Source of the DNA: Candidatus Competibacteraceae bacterium
GTDB lineage: Bacteria; Bacteroidota; Bacteroidia; CAIKAF01
NCBI GenBank assembly: GCA_014879445.1
Contig: JACSSC010000020.1
Location: 1 to 64,000, forward strand
Direction of reading: 5' to 3'
Length of the DNA stretch: 64,000 nt
How positions within the stretch are numbered: position 1 is the first letter of the stretch; each line of letters starts with the position of its first letter. The notes under the pieces were generated by a model. The model was not told the DNA's origin and did not search any database. It saw nothing but the letters and a program-made list of their open reading frames with translations. The position numbers and the translations under genes are program-made. Below are positions 39,365 to 48,205 of the stretch, piece after piece.

Positions 39365-39688
39365 TTAACAACATGATTTGAATGAACGATTCAAAATGGA
39401 AGCAAAATAGTTGGATATCTTGGATAGATTTTTTTTATCAATACAGTAACATACTGCATTGCCTTCAATTTCACCTTTAATAATACCTGCATTTTTAAGT
39501 TCTTTGAGGTGTTGCGAAACGGTAGGTTGCGCCAAAGGCAATACTTCTACTATATCACCACAATAACATGCATTTGTTTTTATCAAATGCTCAACAATAG
39601 CAATGCGTGCAGGATGTCCGAGCGCCTTAGCTATAGCTGCCATCTCGTTCTGCTTATCGGTAAAATGATCTGTTTTTGTTGCGCCCAT
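39365..39688 (-). CDS. arsR: ArsR-family arsenite-responsive repressor
   Basis: A 107-residue winged-helix repressor. The metalloid site is ACYCGDIVE with Cys41 and Cys43 in the helix before the recognition helix QPTVSQHLKEL, as in classical ArsR (C-x-C). Further Cys pairs lie at 80/82 and at the C-terminus (106/107). Arsenite binding releases it from DNA. A 16-base perfect palindrome between promoter box and start codon is the likely operator, so it represses itself and arsM. Confidence 0.93.
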   Translation of the reverse strand: MGATKTDHFTDKQNEMAAIAKALGHPARIAIVEHLIKTNACYCGDIVEVLPLAQPTVSQHLKELKNAGIIKGEIEGNAVCYCIDKKNLSKISNYFASILNRSFKSCC

Positions 39689-39698
39689 ATTTATATTT

Positions 39699-39714
39699 TA
39701 ATATTGCAATATTA
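39699..39714 (-). promoter_or_regulatory. ArsR operator palindrome
   Basis: TAATATTGCAATATTA is a perfect 16-base palindrome starting about 8 bases downstream of the arsR -7 box, at the expected transcription start. Position and symmetry fit an ArsR-type operator. Confidence 0.75.
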
Positions 39715-39721
39715 CGATAAA

Positions 39722-39729
39722 CAAATTTA
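39722..39729 (-). promoter_or_regulatory. -7 promoter box of arsR-arsM
   Basis: The minus strand reads TAAATTTG, a full match to TAnnTTTG. The operator palindrome follows 7 bases later, so a bound repressor would cover the start of transcription. Confidence 0.65.
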
Positions 39730-39776
39730 TCTTTCACACTATGATGAGGTTTTTTTTAAAATTTAACATAAGGATC

Positions 39777-39805
39777 AAAAAAAAGCCCGGATAAACCGGG
39801 CTTTT
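39777..39805 (-). terminator. Intrinsic terminator of the RRM gene
   Basis: On the minus strand the stem AAAGCCCGG/CCGGGCTTT with a TTTAT loop is followed by a run of eight T. It lies 18 bases after the RRM gene stop. The stem could also work weakly in the plus direction, but no plus-strand gene ends here. Confidence 0.85.
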
Positions 39806-39823
39806 CTGAAGAAATCAAGTCAA

Positions 39824-40069
39824 TTATTGCTTGGGTTTAGCTTCGTTAACCCTAAGCTGACGGCCTTTTACTTCAAGTCCGTTAACTTGTTGAACGGCAT
39901 TGTTGCCATCCTCTGAGCTGCTCATTTCAACGAAAGCAAAACCTTTTGATTTTCCGGTAAACTTGTCTTTGATGATTTTTACAGAAGATACTTCGCCGTA
40001 CTGTGCAAAAACGTGCTGCAATTCTTCCTCTCTGAGATTAAAGGGAACATTCCCAACATAAATGGTCAT
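39824..40069 (-). CDS. Single-domain RRM RNA-binding protein
   Basis: An 81-residue protein made of one RNA-recognition motif: RNP2 IYVGNV (3-8) and RNP1 KGFAFVEM (42-49). The start MTIYVGN is the family norm; a longer upstream reading is not supported. Small RRM proteins of this type are common in Bacteroidota and cyanobacteria and bind single-stranded RNA, some in a cold-induced manner. Monocistronic, with its own promoter and terminator. Confidence 0.92.
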   Translation of the reverse strand: MTIYVGNVPFNLREEELQHVFAQYGEVSSVKIIKDKFTGKSKGFAFVEMSSSEDGNNAVQQVNGLEVKGRQLRVNEAKPKQ

Positions 40070-40095
40070 AAAAATGAAATTAATTATTAACAACG

Positions 40096-40126
40096 TAAAG
40101 ATACAACAAGGTTTGAACTTGGCAAA
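40096..40126 (-). promoter_or_regulatory. Candidate promoter of the RRM gene
   Basis: On the minus strand TTTG (40126-40123) and TATCTTTA (40103-40096) are separated by 19 bases, matching -33/-7 spacing with one mismatch in the -7 box. The leader to the ATG at 40069 is about 20 bases. Confidence 0.45.
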
Positions 40127-40209
40127 TTTTTTTTTGTAATTCAACAAATTAAGTGAGTAAAATGGAGCATATTGAAAGAATTTTTTTTCAAAACCCTCTC
40201 AAAAAGGAG

Positions 40210-42627
40210 TTAAAATCCTGCTTTAAGCGCTAATTTTACATAGATATTTTCATACCAAATCGGGTCGGAATATTTACCATACCTGTAGAATGCCCCAACA
40301 CCCAATCCTGTTCCTTGATATGAGAGCAAATGATCTAAAACAAATCCTGTTTCAAAGAAACCCTTTTCCATTGTTTTATATTCAAGATCTATATGACGTT
40401 GAGGTTGCTCCATCCATCCATATCCTAGGTTATGTACGAGGCGAATTTCGGGTTTACTGACTTTTCCAATACGAAAGAGAGTAGGTGTTGTATAATACAA
40501 GAACCAAGAAATGAATTTATCAGCAACAAATTCATTAGATCTCATGGTTTCAAAAGCGCTACGAGAAACAATAGAAAATCCGGCATAACTGCCACGCATA
40601 CTGAACAAACGATTAATAGGTGCTTCATTCAGCACATAGCCGCCATGAATCATGGTACCTATTTTTCCTCCCTTTTTGAAATCATATTGTTGTTCAATTT
40701 TGGCCATGATTCTTGTAAAAGAATAATCACAACCCAAAATGGGAATAGCTTGAGAGACATGAAACCAAAGAATGGGATATTGTGTGCCTAAGCTCAGGTA
40801 TCGGGTTGCCAGCGGACGATATTTCTCACGTATGCCCCATCTGGCTGTAAAATGAATTTCGCTAAACGAAAATTGTTGATTAGGTAGTGTATCGGGCAAA
40901 AAACGATATGGGCTGACGGGGTCAACGGTTTGATGTGATACGGCTAAACGAAGATGTAAGTTCTTTACGGGTTTGGTTTGCGCACTTACCTCAAAAAGCT
41001 GTACACTATCGAGTTGGTTTAGGGTATAAGACCGGGCCAGATTATCAACTCGTATGGGAGGTTGAAGTGGCATTTCTGATGTAGCTGTTTCAATCAGGTC
41101 GCGTTGAAAAGTAAAACGGATACGTGTTTCGGTCTTTTTATGCGGAATAAATTCAGTATAAGCACCATATTTGATGGACTTATCTTTAAATCCATATCCC
41201 ATGTATGCGCCTATTGTCCACCATTTCACCAAGTATGTATTGGTTGAGAGCCCGGCTCCGATACGCACACCTTCATAATTATTATAATTAAAAAGATATG
41301 GAATTTCAATATCTATAAAACGGATTGTGAGTTTACCATCGAGTAGATTTTCAAGTGCTAAAATGCGACGGTCAATGTTTATCTTTTTTTTATATTTTTC
41401 TAAATTCACGTAAGTTGCTGAGTCCTTCTTTTGCAGTGGGTGTTCGCGATGCTGTGATAATATCTGTTCGCCCTGACTTACCGCATGCTCATCCACATCA
41501 ATTTCAATAGCACCAAAATTGCCGGCTTTCAAAGACGGATTAATTTTAATATCACGAATATAAGTTCGACCTTCAGCCACAAGTTGTGTTTTACCAAACG
41601 ACATTTGAGAAGATGTGATATCCGTTTGCAACTGAACAGGGAACCAACGAATTGAATCAACGGATTGATATAGCTGTTTGATGGTAATATGAAATGAAGA
41701 TGGGGTTGCCGGTTCTGCCACAGCTGATACAAGCGCCATGCGATTAATATTTACATGAAGAAATCCCTTCATTAAATCGTGTGCAGAACCTTTTCGAGGG
41801 CGATAAGAAATGGCCACTATGGTATCTGATTCATAGATAAGTGTATCGTTTATTTCAAAATCATACTGCCTGAGGCCTGCTATTGATATAGGATTCACAT
41901 AATAAGACCCCAACATAGAAAATGTATTATCATAAAATGAAATAGATTGCATTTGAAGCATCAATGTTGAAAAAATTGGCAGTTCCATGCCCGATGTACG
42001 TGATGCTGTTATTTTCTCATAATGCCTGTCGGGCTTCATGAATCGCTTTTCCGAAACGGTTTCATTAATAAATAAGTGTTGTCGTTGCAAAATACTTCCC
42101 AACTGTTGTTGCAACGTGTCGTCAGTATTATATTGAAGGTATTTTGTTGAATCCGGCATGGATTTATCTTCACCCAGTCCTGTAAATAAAAATTTATGAT
42201 AGGCCGTATAAGTATATGAGCCAAGCTTATTAGGATTTAAAGTATCTCGTTTGTTAATGAGCCGTTTGATGAGTATTTCAGCTGGATTTTGACCAGGTGA
42301 AAAAGTAACAATGGGAAGTTCAACGGCTGATGCTGATATTCGAACTTGAGCAGTAGTAGTTTGAATTCTTTGCTTATGCTTTTGATAGCCGATGATACTA
42401 AAATGCAGCTCTACAGGTATCGCATCCACACGTATGGAGAATCGTCCGTCAATATCTGTATAAGTTCCTCTATCGGGATATGCGGGGTCATAAACATGAA
42501 CAAAAGCTACGGGCTTGAAAGTAGCCGCATCTATCACTTCTCCGCTAAGTAGCATTTGTGCCTGAAGCGAAAATTCAATAAACAGAAAAACTGCAAAAAA
42601 TAAAGCTCGTTGATATGGGATACTCAT
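40210..42627 (-). CDS. DUF5686 outer-membrane protein with carboxypeptidase-regulatory-like domain
   Basis: An 805-residue exported protein: signal peptide to about residue 23 (FSLQAQ), then a carboxypeptidase-regulatory-like beta-sandwich (about 26-105; LLSGEVIDAATFKPVAFVHV, GRFSIRV), a DUF5686 region beginning AEILIKRLINKRDTLNPNK, and a C-terminal half of amphipathic strands ending LALKAGF, a beta-barrel-like terminus. The family resembles TonB-linked outer-membrane proteins but no SusD partner is next to it. Function unknown. Start taken at ATG 42627; the in-frame TTG two codons upstream is unlikely. Confidence 0.82.
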   Translation of the reverse strand: MSIPYQRALFFAVFLFIEFSLQAQMLLSGEVIDAATFKPVAFVHVYDPAYPDRGTYTDIDGRFSIRVDAIPVELHFSIIGYQKHKQRIQTTTAQVRISASAVELPIVTFSPGQNPAEILIKRLINKRDTLNPNKLGSYTYTAYHKFLFTGLGEDKSMPDSTKYLQYNTDDTLQQQLGSILQRQHLFINETVSEKRFMKPDRHYEKITASRTSGMELPIFSTLMLQMQSISFYDNTFSMLGSYYVNPISIAGLRQYDFEINDTLIYESDTIVAISYRPRKGSAHDLMKGFLHVNINRMALVSAVAEPATPSSFHITIKQLYQSVDSIRWFPVQLQTDITSSQMSFGKTQLVAEGRTYIRDIKINPSLKAGNFGAIEIDVDEHAVSQGEQILSQHREHPLQKKDSATYVNLEKYKKKINIDRRILALENLLDGKLTIRFIDIEIPYLFNYNNYEGVRIGAGLSTNTYLVKWWTIGAYMGYGFKDKSIKYGAYTEFIPHKKTETRIRFTFQRDLIETATSEMPLQPPIRVDNLARSYTLNQLDSVQLFEVSAQTKPVKNLHLRLAVSHQTVDPVSPYRFLPDTLPNQQFSFSEIHFTARWGIREKYRPLATRYLSLGTQYPILWFHVSQAIPILGCDYSFTRIMAKIEQQYDFKKGGKIGTMIHGGYVLNEAPINRLFSMRGSYAGFSIVSRSAFETMRSNEFVADKFISWFLYYTTPTLFRIGKVSKPEIRLVHNLGYGWMEQPQRHIDLEYKTMEKGFFETGFVLDHLLSYQGTGLGVGAFYRYGKYSDPIWYENIYVKLALKAGF

Positions 42628-42641
42628 AATCAATTTCGTAA

Positions 42642-42649
42642 CAAAAATA
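42642..42649 (-). promoter_or_regulatory. -7 promoter box of the DUF5686 gene
   Basis: The minus strand reads TATTTTTG, a full match to TAnnTTTG, 14 bases before the ATG at 42627. It lies back to back with the promoter of the TPR kinase. Confidence 0.5.
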
Positions 42650-42688
42650 TCAAAATCAAGAATAGGCAGGGAATATAAATGCTTTTAA

Positions 42689-42696
42689 TACATTTG
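42689..42696 (+). promoter_or_regulatory. -7 promoter box of the TPR kinase operon, leaderless geometry
   Basis: TACATTTG, a full consensus match, ends exactly 7 bases before the ATG at 42704, the same spacing as at 257-264. Confidence 0.7.
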
Positions 42697-42703
42697 TCGA
42701 AAT

Positions 42704-44656
42704 ATGAAAAATAGTTACTTTATAATCATATTTCTCTTTTTCCTGGTAATAAGCACACAAATTAGTGCACAAAATCACCAATTGATTGACAGTTTATATC
42801 TGGAAGCTGAAAATACTCAAGAGCCAATTGATAAAGCCGTTCTATACAACGATCTTTCATTTGAGTTCGCTGAGACCCATCCAATGGAAGCATACATTTT
42901 AGCAAAGAAGGCATTATCTATTTATATTAAGCAAAGCGACCAGGCAGGGATAGCCACAAGCTACAACAACATTGCAGGCGCATTTGATTACACAGCACAA
43001 TTTGACAGTGCGATGTATTATTACCAGTTAGCGCTTGGCATCCGCATGATACTAAACGATAAAAAGGGTGCAGCCAATATTCTCAATAATATGGGGGCTT
43101 CATGTCATTTCCGCAGTGATTATTCTCAAGCACTTGATTATTACATTCAATCAGCCACACTTCGTGAAGAAATCAACGACCTAAAAGGCATGGCACAAAG
43201 CATGAATAATATGGGCATTGTATATAGAGCCATGAAAGATTATCAAAGTGCAGTAAACATTTATCACCAATCTATCATATTAAAGGAAAAAGGAGGCGAT
43301 TGGCGTGGGAAAGCTCTCACATTAATCAATCTTTCCAATGCATACCAAAATCTCAACAATTTAGATTCTGCCGAAATCTCCATACGCGAAGCCATCAACA
43401 TCTTTGATGAGTTGAAAGATTCGGGATATGTTGCCTCAGCATATGTTAATCTGGGCTCTATTCTAAAAAGTAAAAAGAAATATGATGAAGCTAAAATAAT
43501 ACTCACAAGCGCCCTTTTGATTTTACAACAGCTTGATTTAGCATCTGAATTGTCGGATTGTGAACATATCATCGGGCTTTTGTATGCCGAACAGAAAAAT
43601 TATACACAGGCACTTCAGCATTTGTATAATGCAGAAAAAATAGCTAAAAGAATTCAAAAAAACGAACTGCTATCAACCGTATATCTTTCTATTGCCAACA
43701 CATTGGCTGAGAACGGTCAAAAAGATAGGGCGTATGATTATCAGCTTGCCTATCATCACATCAAAGACAGTTTGTTTACGGTTGAGAACCAAGAGCAACT
43801 CAACCAATTGCAACAACAATATCAAAGCCAACAAAGAGATCGACAGATTGAACGATTACAAAGTCATGCACGAATTTCTGAATTAGAACTCAATCGTGAA
43901 CAGCGAAGAAAAAATATGTACTTTCTGCTTTCTGCTATTGCACTATGTATTTCAATGATAGTTGCATATTTCCTATGGCAAAAGAACAAATCGAATCAAA
44001 AAATTGTAAAACAGGCAGGGATCATCAATCAATCATTAGCCGAAAAAGAAATTCTGCTTCGCGAAATACACCATCGCGTAAAAAACAATCTACAAATAAT
44101 TGCCGGCCTACTCGAATTACAGGATTCATCTCTAAACAAGTCAGAAAGTAAGATTGTTGCCGAAGCACAAGGACGCATTAAGTCCATGTCAATCATTCAT
44201 GAGATGCTTTATCAAACCGACAATCTTTCAGGCATCAGTTTTAGTCAATATATCGAAAGGATGATAAAGGGTATTGAACAAGGATTTTCATCATCAGCCC
44301 TAAGTATTCAAAAGATTTATCCCGACGAACCTGTACATTTCAACATTGACACCATCATTCCGCTTGGTTTAATAATAAATGAAATTATCACCAATACATA
44401 CAAACATGTCTTTTCAAAAGGGTATGGCAATGAACTTCGAATATCTCTCAAGCCAGATCCCGAATATGAATGGGCGCTTATCATTGAAGACAACGGCCCC
44501 GGAATGCCTTCTGAGCAAGGCATTCGACCCGACTCATTTGGATTAAAACTAATGAAAATGTTAGCGCGACAATTACGTGGAAAGATTAGTATTCAAAATA
44601 ATCAAGGTGCTGCTTTCATTATTTATTTTAGAGAAATTAAAAATTCTGCAATATGA
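42704..44656 (+). CDS. TPR-containing sensor histidine kinase (HisKA_2 type)
   Basis: A 650-residue sensor. Signal peptide (about 1-23, ISAQ), five to seven tetratricopeptide repeats in the periplasm (about 25-360; e.g. ATSYNNIAGAFDYTAQFDSA), a coiled coil, one membrane helix (about 404-424), then HisKA_2 with LREIHHRVKNNLQIIAGLLE (His456/457) and an HATPase domain (NEIITNTYKH, EDNGPGM). TPRs likely sense a protein or peptide partner. It overlaps the LytTR regulator gene by 4 bases, its obvious partner. Confidence 0.88.
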   Translation: MKNSYFIIIFLFFLVISTQISAQNHQLIDSLYLEAENTQEPIDKAVLYNDLSFEFAETHPMEAYILAKKALSIYIKQSDQAGIATSYNNIAGAFDYTAQFDSAMYYYQLALGIRMILNDKKGAANILNNMGASCHFRSDYSQALDYYIQSATLREEINDLKGMAQSMNNMGIVYRAMKDYQSAVNIYHQSIILKEKGGDWRGKALTLINLSNAYQNLNNLDSAEISIREAINIFDELKDSGYVASAYVNLGSILKSKKKYDEAKIILTSALLILQQLDLASELSDCEHIIGLLYAEQKNYTQALQHLYNAEKIAKRIQKNELLSTVYLSIANTLAENGQKDRAYDYQLAYHHIKDSLFTVENQEQLNQLQQQYQSQQRDRQIERLQSHARISELELNREQRRKNMYFLLSAIALCISMIVAYFLWQKNKSNQKIVKQAGIINQSLAEKEILLREIHHRVKNNLQIIAGLLELQDSSLNKSESKIVAEAQGRIKSMSIIHEMLYQTDNLSGISFSQYIERMIKGIEQGFSSSALSIQKIYPDEPVHFNIDTIIPLGLIINEIITNTYKHVFSKGYGNELRISLKPDPEYEWALIIEDNGPGMPSEQGIRPDSFGLKLMKMLARQLRGKISIQNNQGAAFIIYFREIKNSAI

Positions 44657-45372
44657 CTAAAGTAGGTATTCTAGACGATGAGGCACTCATTTGCGAAACG
44701 CTTCAAAAGTATCTGACTGAACTTGGATACGAAGTTCCCGACTATGCACTACAATACGATGAAGCCATTGCGATGTTGCAAAATAATCCTCCTGATATAT
44801 TTTTACTCGACATAAATATTGGAGGCGAAAAATCCGGTATTGATTTGGGTGCATACATTCGCAAGCATCATAATATGCCATTGATTTTCATCTCATCTTA
44901 CTCTGATTCTCAAACTATAAAATCAGCAGCCGTTGTAAAGCCCAACGGATATTTAGTTAAACCCTTCACCCGAAATGAGATTTTTGCAGCCATAGAAACC
45001 GCACTCAGCAACTTCTCGTCAACACCATTTCTGGGCGTCGATTCTTCAATTAAAGTTGTGAGCAATGCCATATTTATCAAGCAAGATTCACTTTTTGTGA
45101 AAGTAAAATTTGATGATATTCTGTTTATCAAATCGGATGGCGTGTATATTGAAATACATCAGAAGGATAAAAAATATTTGATTAGAGAAACCATGAAAAA
45201 CATGCTCGACACATTGCCTTCAACCGATTTCATTCAAGCACATCGCTCCTATATCGTGAATGTACATCATATTGATGCATTTCATTCAGAATATGTATTA
45301 ATAAAAGATCAAACCATTCCTGTCAGTCGTTCGCAACGCGACGAACTCATGCAACGATTTAATTTGTTGTAA
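44653..45372 (+). CDS. LytTR-family response regulator
   Basis: A 239-residue regulator. The receiver (1-120) has DDE (8-10), Asp53 in LLDINIGG, the Ser-Ser switch FISSYSD and LVKPF. The C-terminal LytTR DNA-binding domain (about 145-235) ends with VNVHHIDAF and IPVSRSQRDEL, typical of the family. It probably activates genes for envelope or adhesion traits in response to the TPR kinase. LytTR regulators more often pair with LytS-type kinases. Confidence 0.88.
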   Translation: MTKVGILDDEALICETLQKYLTELGYEVPDYALQYDEAIAMLQNNPPDIFLLDINIGGEKSGIDLGAYIRKHHNMPLIFISSYSDSQTIKSAAVVKPNGYLVKPFTRNEIFAAIETALSNFSSTPFLGVDSSIKVVSNAIFIKQDSLFVKVKFDDILFIKSDGVYIEIHQKDKKYLIRETMKNMLDTLPSTDFIQAHRSYIVNVHHIDAFHSEYVLIKDQTIPVSRSQRDELMQRFNLL

Positions 45373-45444
45373 AACGCAAACGAATTCATTCTTGCACACT
45401 ATCCGATAGTTGCATAATTCGAAAAACGGATGCTAAAAATTGTG

Positions 45445-45452
45445 TAAGTTTG
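45445..45452 (+). promoter_or_regulatory. -7 promoter box of the bio operon
   Basis: TAAGTTTG, full match, 20 bases before the bioB ATG at 45473. It lies after the only longer upstream start reading, which therefore cannot be used. Between box and bioB is a three-codon ORF (ATG AAA GTA TGA, 45465-45476) overlapping the bioB start as ATGA. Confidence 0.6.
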
Positions 45453-45472
45453 TACTGATTAATTATGAAAGT

Positions 45473-46462
45473 ATGATACGAAATAACTGGTCAAAAGAAG
45501 AAATAACAACCATATACAATAAGCCCTTGTTAGATTTAGTTTTTGAGGCGGCATCTTTGCATCGAAGAGAGAGTAATCCATCCGAAATACAAATGAGCAC
45601 GCTGCTTTCTGTAAAAACAGGTGGTTGTCCTGAAGATTGCTCCTACTGCTCGCAATCGGCTCGCTATCAAACAGCTCTAAAAGGAACGCCGATGCTGACG
45701 GAGGAAGAAATTTTGCAGGCAGCACTCAATGCTAAAGCCAATGGGTCATCACGCTTTTGTATGGGGGCTGCTTGGAGAGAAATAAAAGATAATACTCATT
45801 TTGATCGAATTGTTTCATCTGTAAAAAAAATAACAGATATGGGGATGGAAGTGTGTTGCACATTGGGTATGCTAACCGAAGAGCAAGCTATGCGATTAAA
45901 AGAGGCAGGTTTACATGCCTACAATCACAACTTAGATACTTCGCCTGAATACTACGAACAAGTTATTACAACGCGTACTTATGAAGATCGTTTAAAAACC
46001 ATTGAGAATGTACGTAAAGCAGGCATTGGTTTATGTTGTGGAGGCATTGTTGGGCTTGGCGAAGATAAAACCGACCGCATAGGATTACTACATACACTAT
46101 CAAATTTTGACAAACATCCCGAGTCGGTACCCATCAACGCTTTGGTTCCGGTAGAAGGCACGCCTATGGCCGATTCACCCAAACTGCCATTTTGGGAAGT
46201 GCTTCGCACAATAGCAACTGCACGCATCATTATGCCTAAAAGCCAAATACGACTTTCAGCCGGACGTTCGGAGATGAGTATTGCCGAACAAGCACTCTGT
46301 TTTTTGGCCGGCGCCAATTCTATTTTTGCCGGCGAAAAACTTCTCACAACAGCCAATTGCAGTTTGCCTGAAGACAAAAAAATGCTGGAGCTGCTCGGAC
46401 TTACCTTCAAACCATCCGAAGTGCAATCTTCAAAAAATCACGCCGCATTAACTGAAGGATAA
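45473..46462 (+). CDS. bioB: Biotin synthase
   Basis: A 329-residue radical-SAM enzyme. CPEDCSYC holds the [4Fe-4S] cluster cysteines 52, 56 and 59; other conserved parts are YNHNLDTSPEYY, CCGGIVGLGE, IRLSAGRSEM and NSIFAGEKLLTT. It inserts sulphur into dethiobiotin, the last step of biotin synthesis. First gene of bioB-bioF-bioD; bioF begins immediately after its stop. Confidence 0.97.
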   Translation: MIRNNWSKEEITTIYNKPLLDLVFEAASLHRRESNPSEIQMSTLLSVKTGGCPEDCSYCSQSARYQTALKGTPMLTEEEILQAALNAKANGSSRFCMGAAWREIKDNTHFDRIVSSVKKITDMGMEVCCTLGMLTEEQAMRLKEAGLHAYNHNLDTSPEYYEQVITTRTYEDRLKTIENVRKAGIGLCCGGIVGLGEDKTDRIGLLHTLSNFDKHPESVPINALVPVEGTPMADSPKLPFWEVLRTIATARIIMPKSQIRLSAGRSEMSIAEQALCFLAGANSIFAGEKLLTTANCSLPEDKKMLELLGLTFKPSEVQSSKNHAALTEG

Positions 46463-47614
46463 ATGAAACCGCGTGAACCAAAACACCTCGTCCAACTTGT
46501 TGATAAAAGAAAAAATGAAGGCAATTACAGACAATTGTCAGAAATGCCTGCCCACATGGTTGATTTTTCATCCAATGATTTTCTTGGACTAGCCCGTGAA
46601 ACAGAAATTGAAGATGCTGCTCATACATTGTTGTCCCAATACAAATTATGTAGTAACGGTGCTACGGGATCACGGCTGATATCCGGTAACAGTAAGTTTT
46701 ACATTGACACTGAAGCTTATTTATCTCAAATTCATCAATCAGCAGCCACTTTGATATTCTCATCAGGATATATGGCAAATAACGGATTGCTCTCGTCAGT
46801 TCCTCAGTCCGACGACCTGATTCTATTTGATGAATTATGCCATGTTTCCATTCGCGAAGGAATACGCCTCTCACGAGCTACAGGCATTCCATTTGCACAC
46901 AACGACCTGAATCAATTAGAAGCATTGCTAAAAAAATCAACTGCTGAAAAATATGTTGTAACAGAATCCATTTTCTCCATGGATGGCGACCTTACACCAT
47001 TGATGGAGATGACTGAATTATGTGAAAAGCACAATGCATATTTGATAGTTGACGAAGCCCACGCAACCGGTGTTTTTGGATGGGGTCGTGTACAAGAGCT
47101 AAAACTCTCCCAGCGTATTTTTGCACGCATTATCACTTTTGGTAAGGCAATTGGAACCTCAGGCGCATGCATCGCCGGAAGTCAACAACTCATCGAATAC
47201 CTGATCAACTTTGCACGTCCGCTTATATACACTACTGCCCTACCCTCTTATGTATTGGCACGCATTCGTGCTGCATACGCATTTATCGAAACGCATCCCG
47301 AACGCATCCAAGACCTTCATGGTAGAATTGCATATTTTAATCAACATGCTCAATCACTTCCACTGATTCGGAACGAATCAGCCATTCATGCGTTGCTTTG
47401 TAAAGGGAATGAGGCAGTTGTGGACTTGTCAAAACATCTCAACCAACATTTCTTTTTTGTAAAACCCATTCGATACCCAACTGTTCCTAAGAATACGGAG
47501 CGAATTCGAATTTGCTTACATACATTTAATAGCACCCACGAAATAGATGCACTCATTCAATCCATACGAACATGGCAAGAAAAGTATTTGTTACAGGCAT
47601 CGGAACAGATGTAG
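46463..47614 (+). CDS. bioF: 8-amino-7-oxononanoate synthase (PLP enzyme)
   Basis: A 383-residue PLP-dependent alpha-oxoamine synthase. GATGSRLISGN, DEAHATGVFG (197 onward) and the PLP lysine Lys228 in FGKAIGTSGAC are present. It condenses pimeloyl-ACP (or -CoA) with alanine, the first committed step. It starts directly after bioB and its last 43 bases overlap bioD in another frame, so bioF and bioD are translationally coupled. Confidence 0.92.
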   Translation: MKPREPKHLVQLVDKRKNEGNYRQLSEMPAHMVDFSSNDFLGLARETEIEDAAHTLLSQYKLCSNGATGSRLISGNSKFYIDTEAYLSQIHQSAATLIFSSGYMANNGLLSSVPQSDDLILFDELCHVSIREGIRLSRATGIPFAHNDLNQLEALLKKSTAEKYVVTESIFSMDGDLTPLMEMTELCEKHNAYLIVDEAHATGVFGWGRVQELKLSQRIFARIITFGKAIGTSGACIAGSQQLIEYLINFARPLIYTTALPSYVLARIRAAYAFIETHPERIQDLHGRIAYFNQHAQSLPLIRNESAIHALLCKGNEAVVDLSKHLNQHFFFVKPIRYPTVPKNTERIRICLHTFNSTHEIDALIQSIRTWQEKYLLQASEQM

Positions 47615-48201
47615 GAAAAACCGTTGCATCAGCCATACTGGCACGTGCATGGAAGATGGATTATTGGAAACCCATACAGGCAGGCCATCTCGACGATCTT
47701 GAATCCGATAAAGTAAAACGCCTGCTTACGGATACAAAAAGTAAAGTACACCCAACACATATTCAGCTCACACAAGCCACATCCCCCCATTTTGCAGCTC
47801 AACACGATGGAATGGAAATACAAATCCAACAACTCGAAGTTCCAATAACAGAACGCCCATTACTGATAGAAGGCGCTGGCGGAATTATGGCACCCATCAA
47901 TTCACAACAAACCATGCTTGACTTTGTTAAACACCATCATTGCGAAATAGTCGTGGTATCAAGAAACTACGTTGGTTCCATTAATCATACGCTACTTACG
48001 CTTGAAATCATCCAACAACAACAGCTGCCTCTCATCGGAATTATCTTTAATGATAACGACTACTATCAATCCATTCCATTCATTACCAATTATGCAAAAG
48101 TGCAAGTAATAGGCGAAATTCCACTACTAAAAAAAATAGATTTAGATACTATAAATTCGATTGCCTCAACTTTTTACAAACCTGACTGGGTGAAAGAATA
48201 A
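47572..48201 (+). CDS. bioD: Dethiobiotin synthetase
   Basis: A 209-residue P-loop carboxylase: VTGIGTDVGKTVAS with GTDVGKT at 11-17, the substrate loop YWKPIQAG and IEGAGGIMAPI. It closes the ureido ring of dethiobiotin with CO2 and ATP. Last gene of the operon. bioA, bioC and bioH/bioG are absent here and must be elsewhere if the pathway is complete. Confidence 0.95.
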   Translation: MARKVFVTGIGTDVGKTVASAILARAWKMDYWKPIQAGHLDDLESDKVKRLLTDTKSKVHPTHIQLTQATSPHFAAQHDGMEIQIQQLEVPITERPLLIEGAGGIMAPINSQQTMLDFVKHHHCEIVVVSRNYVGSINHTLLTLEIIQQQQLPLIGIIFNDNDYYQSIPFITNYAKVQVIGEIPLLKKIDLDTINSIASTFYKPDWVKE

Positions 48202-48205
48202 AAAA

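Noticed and set aside
45979..46410. 143-residue minus-strand frame within bioB.
   Set aside because: Antisense to a highly conserved enzyme; Ser/Pro-rich product without a domain.
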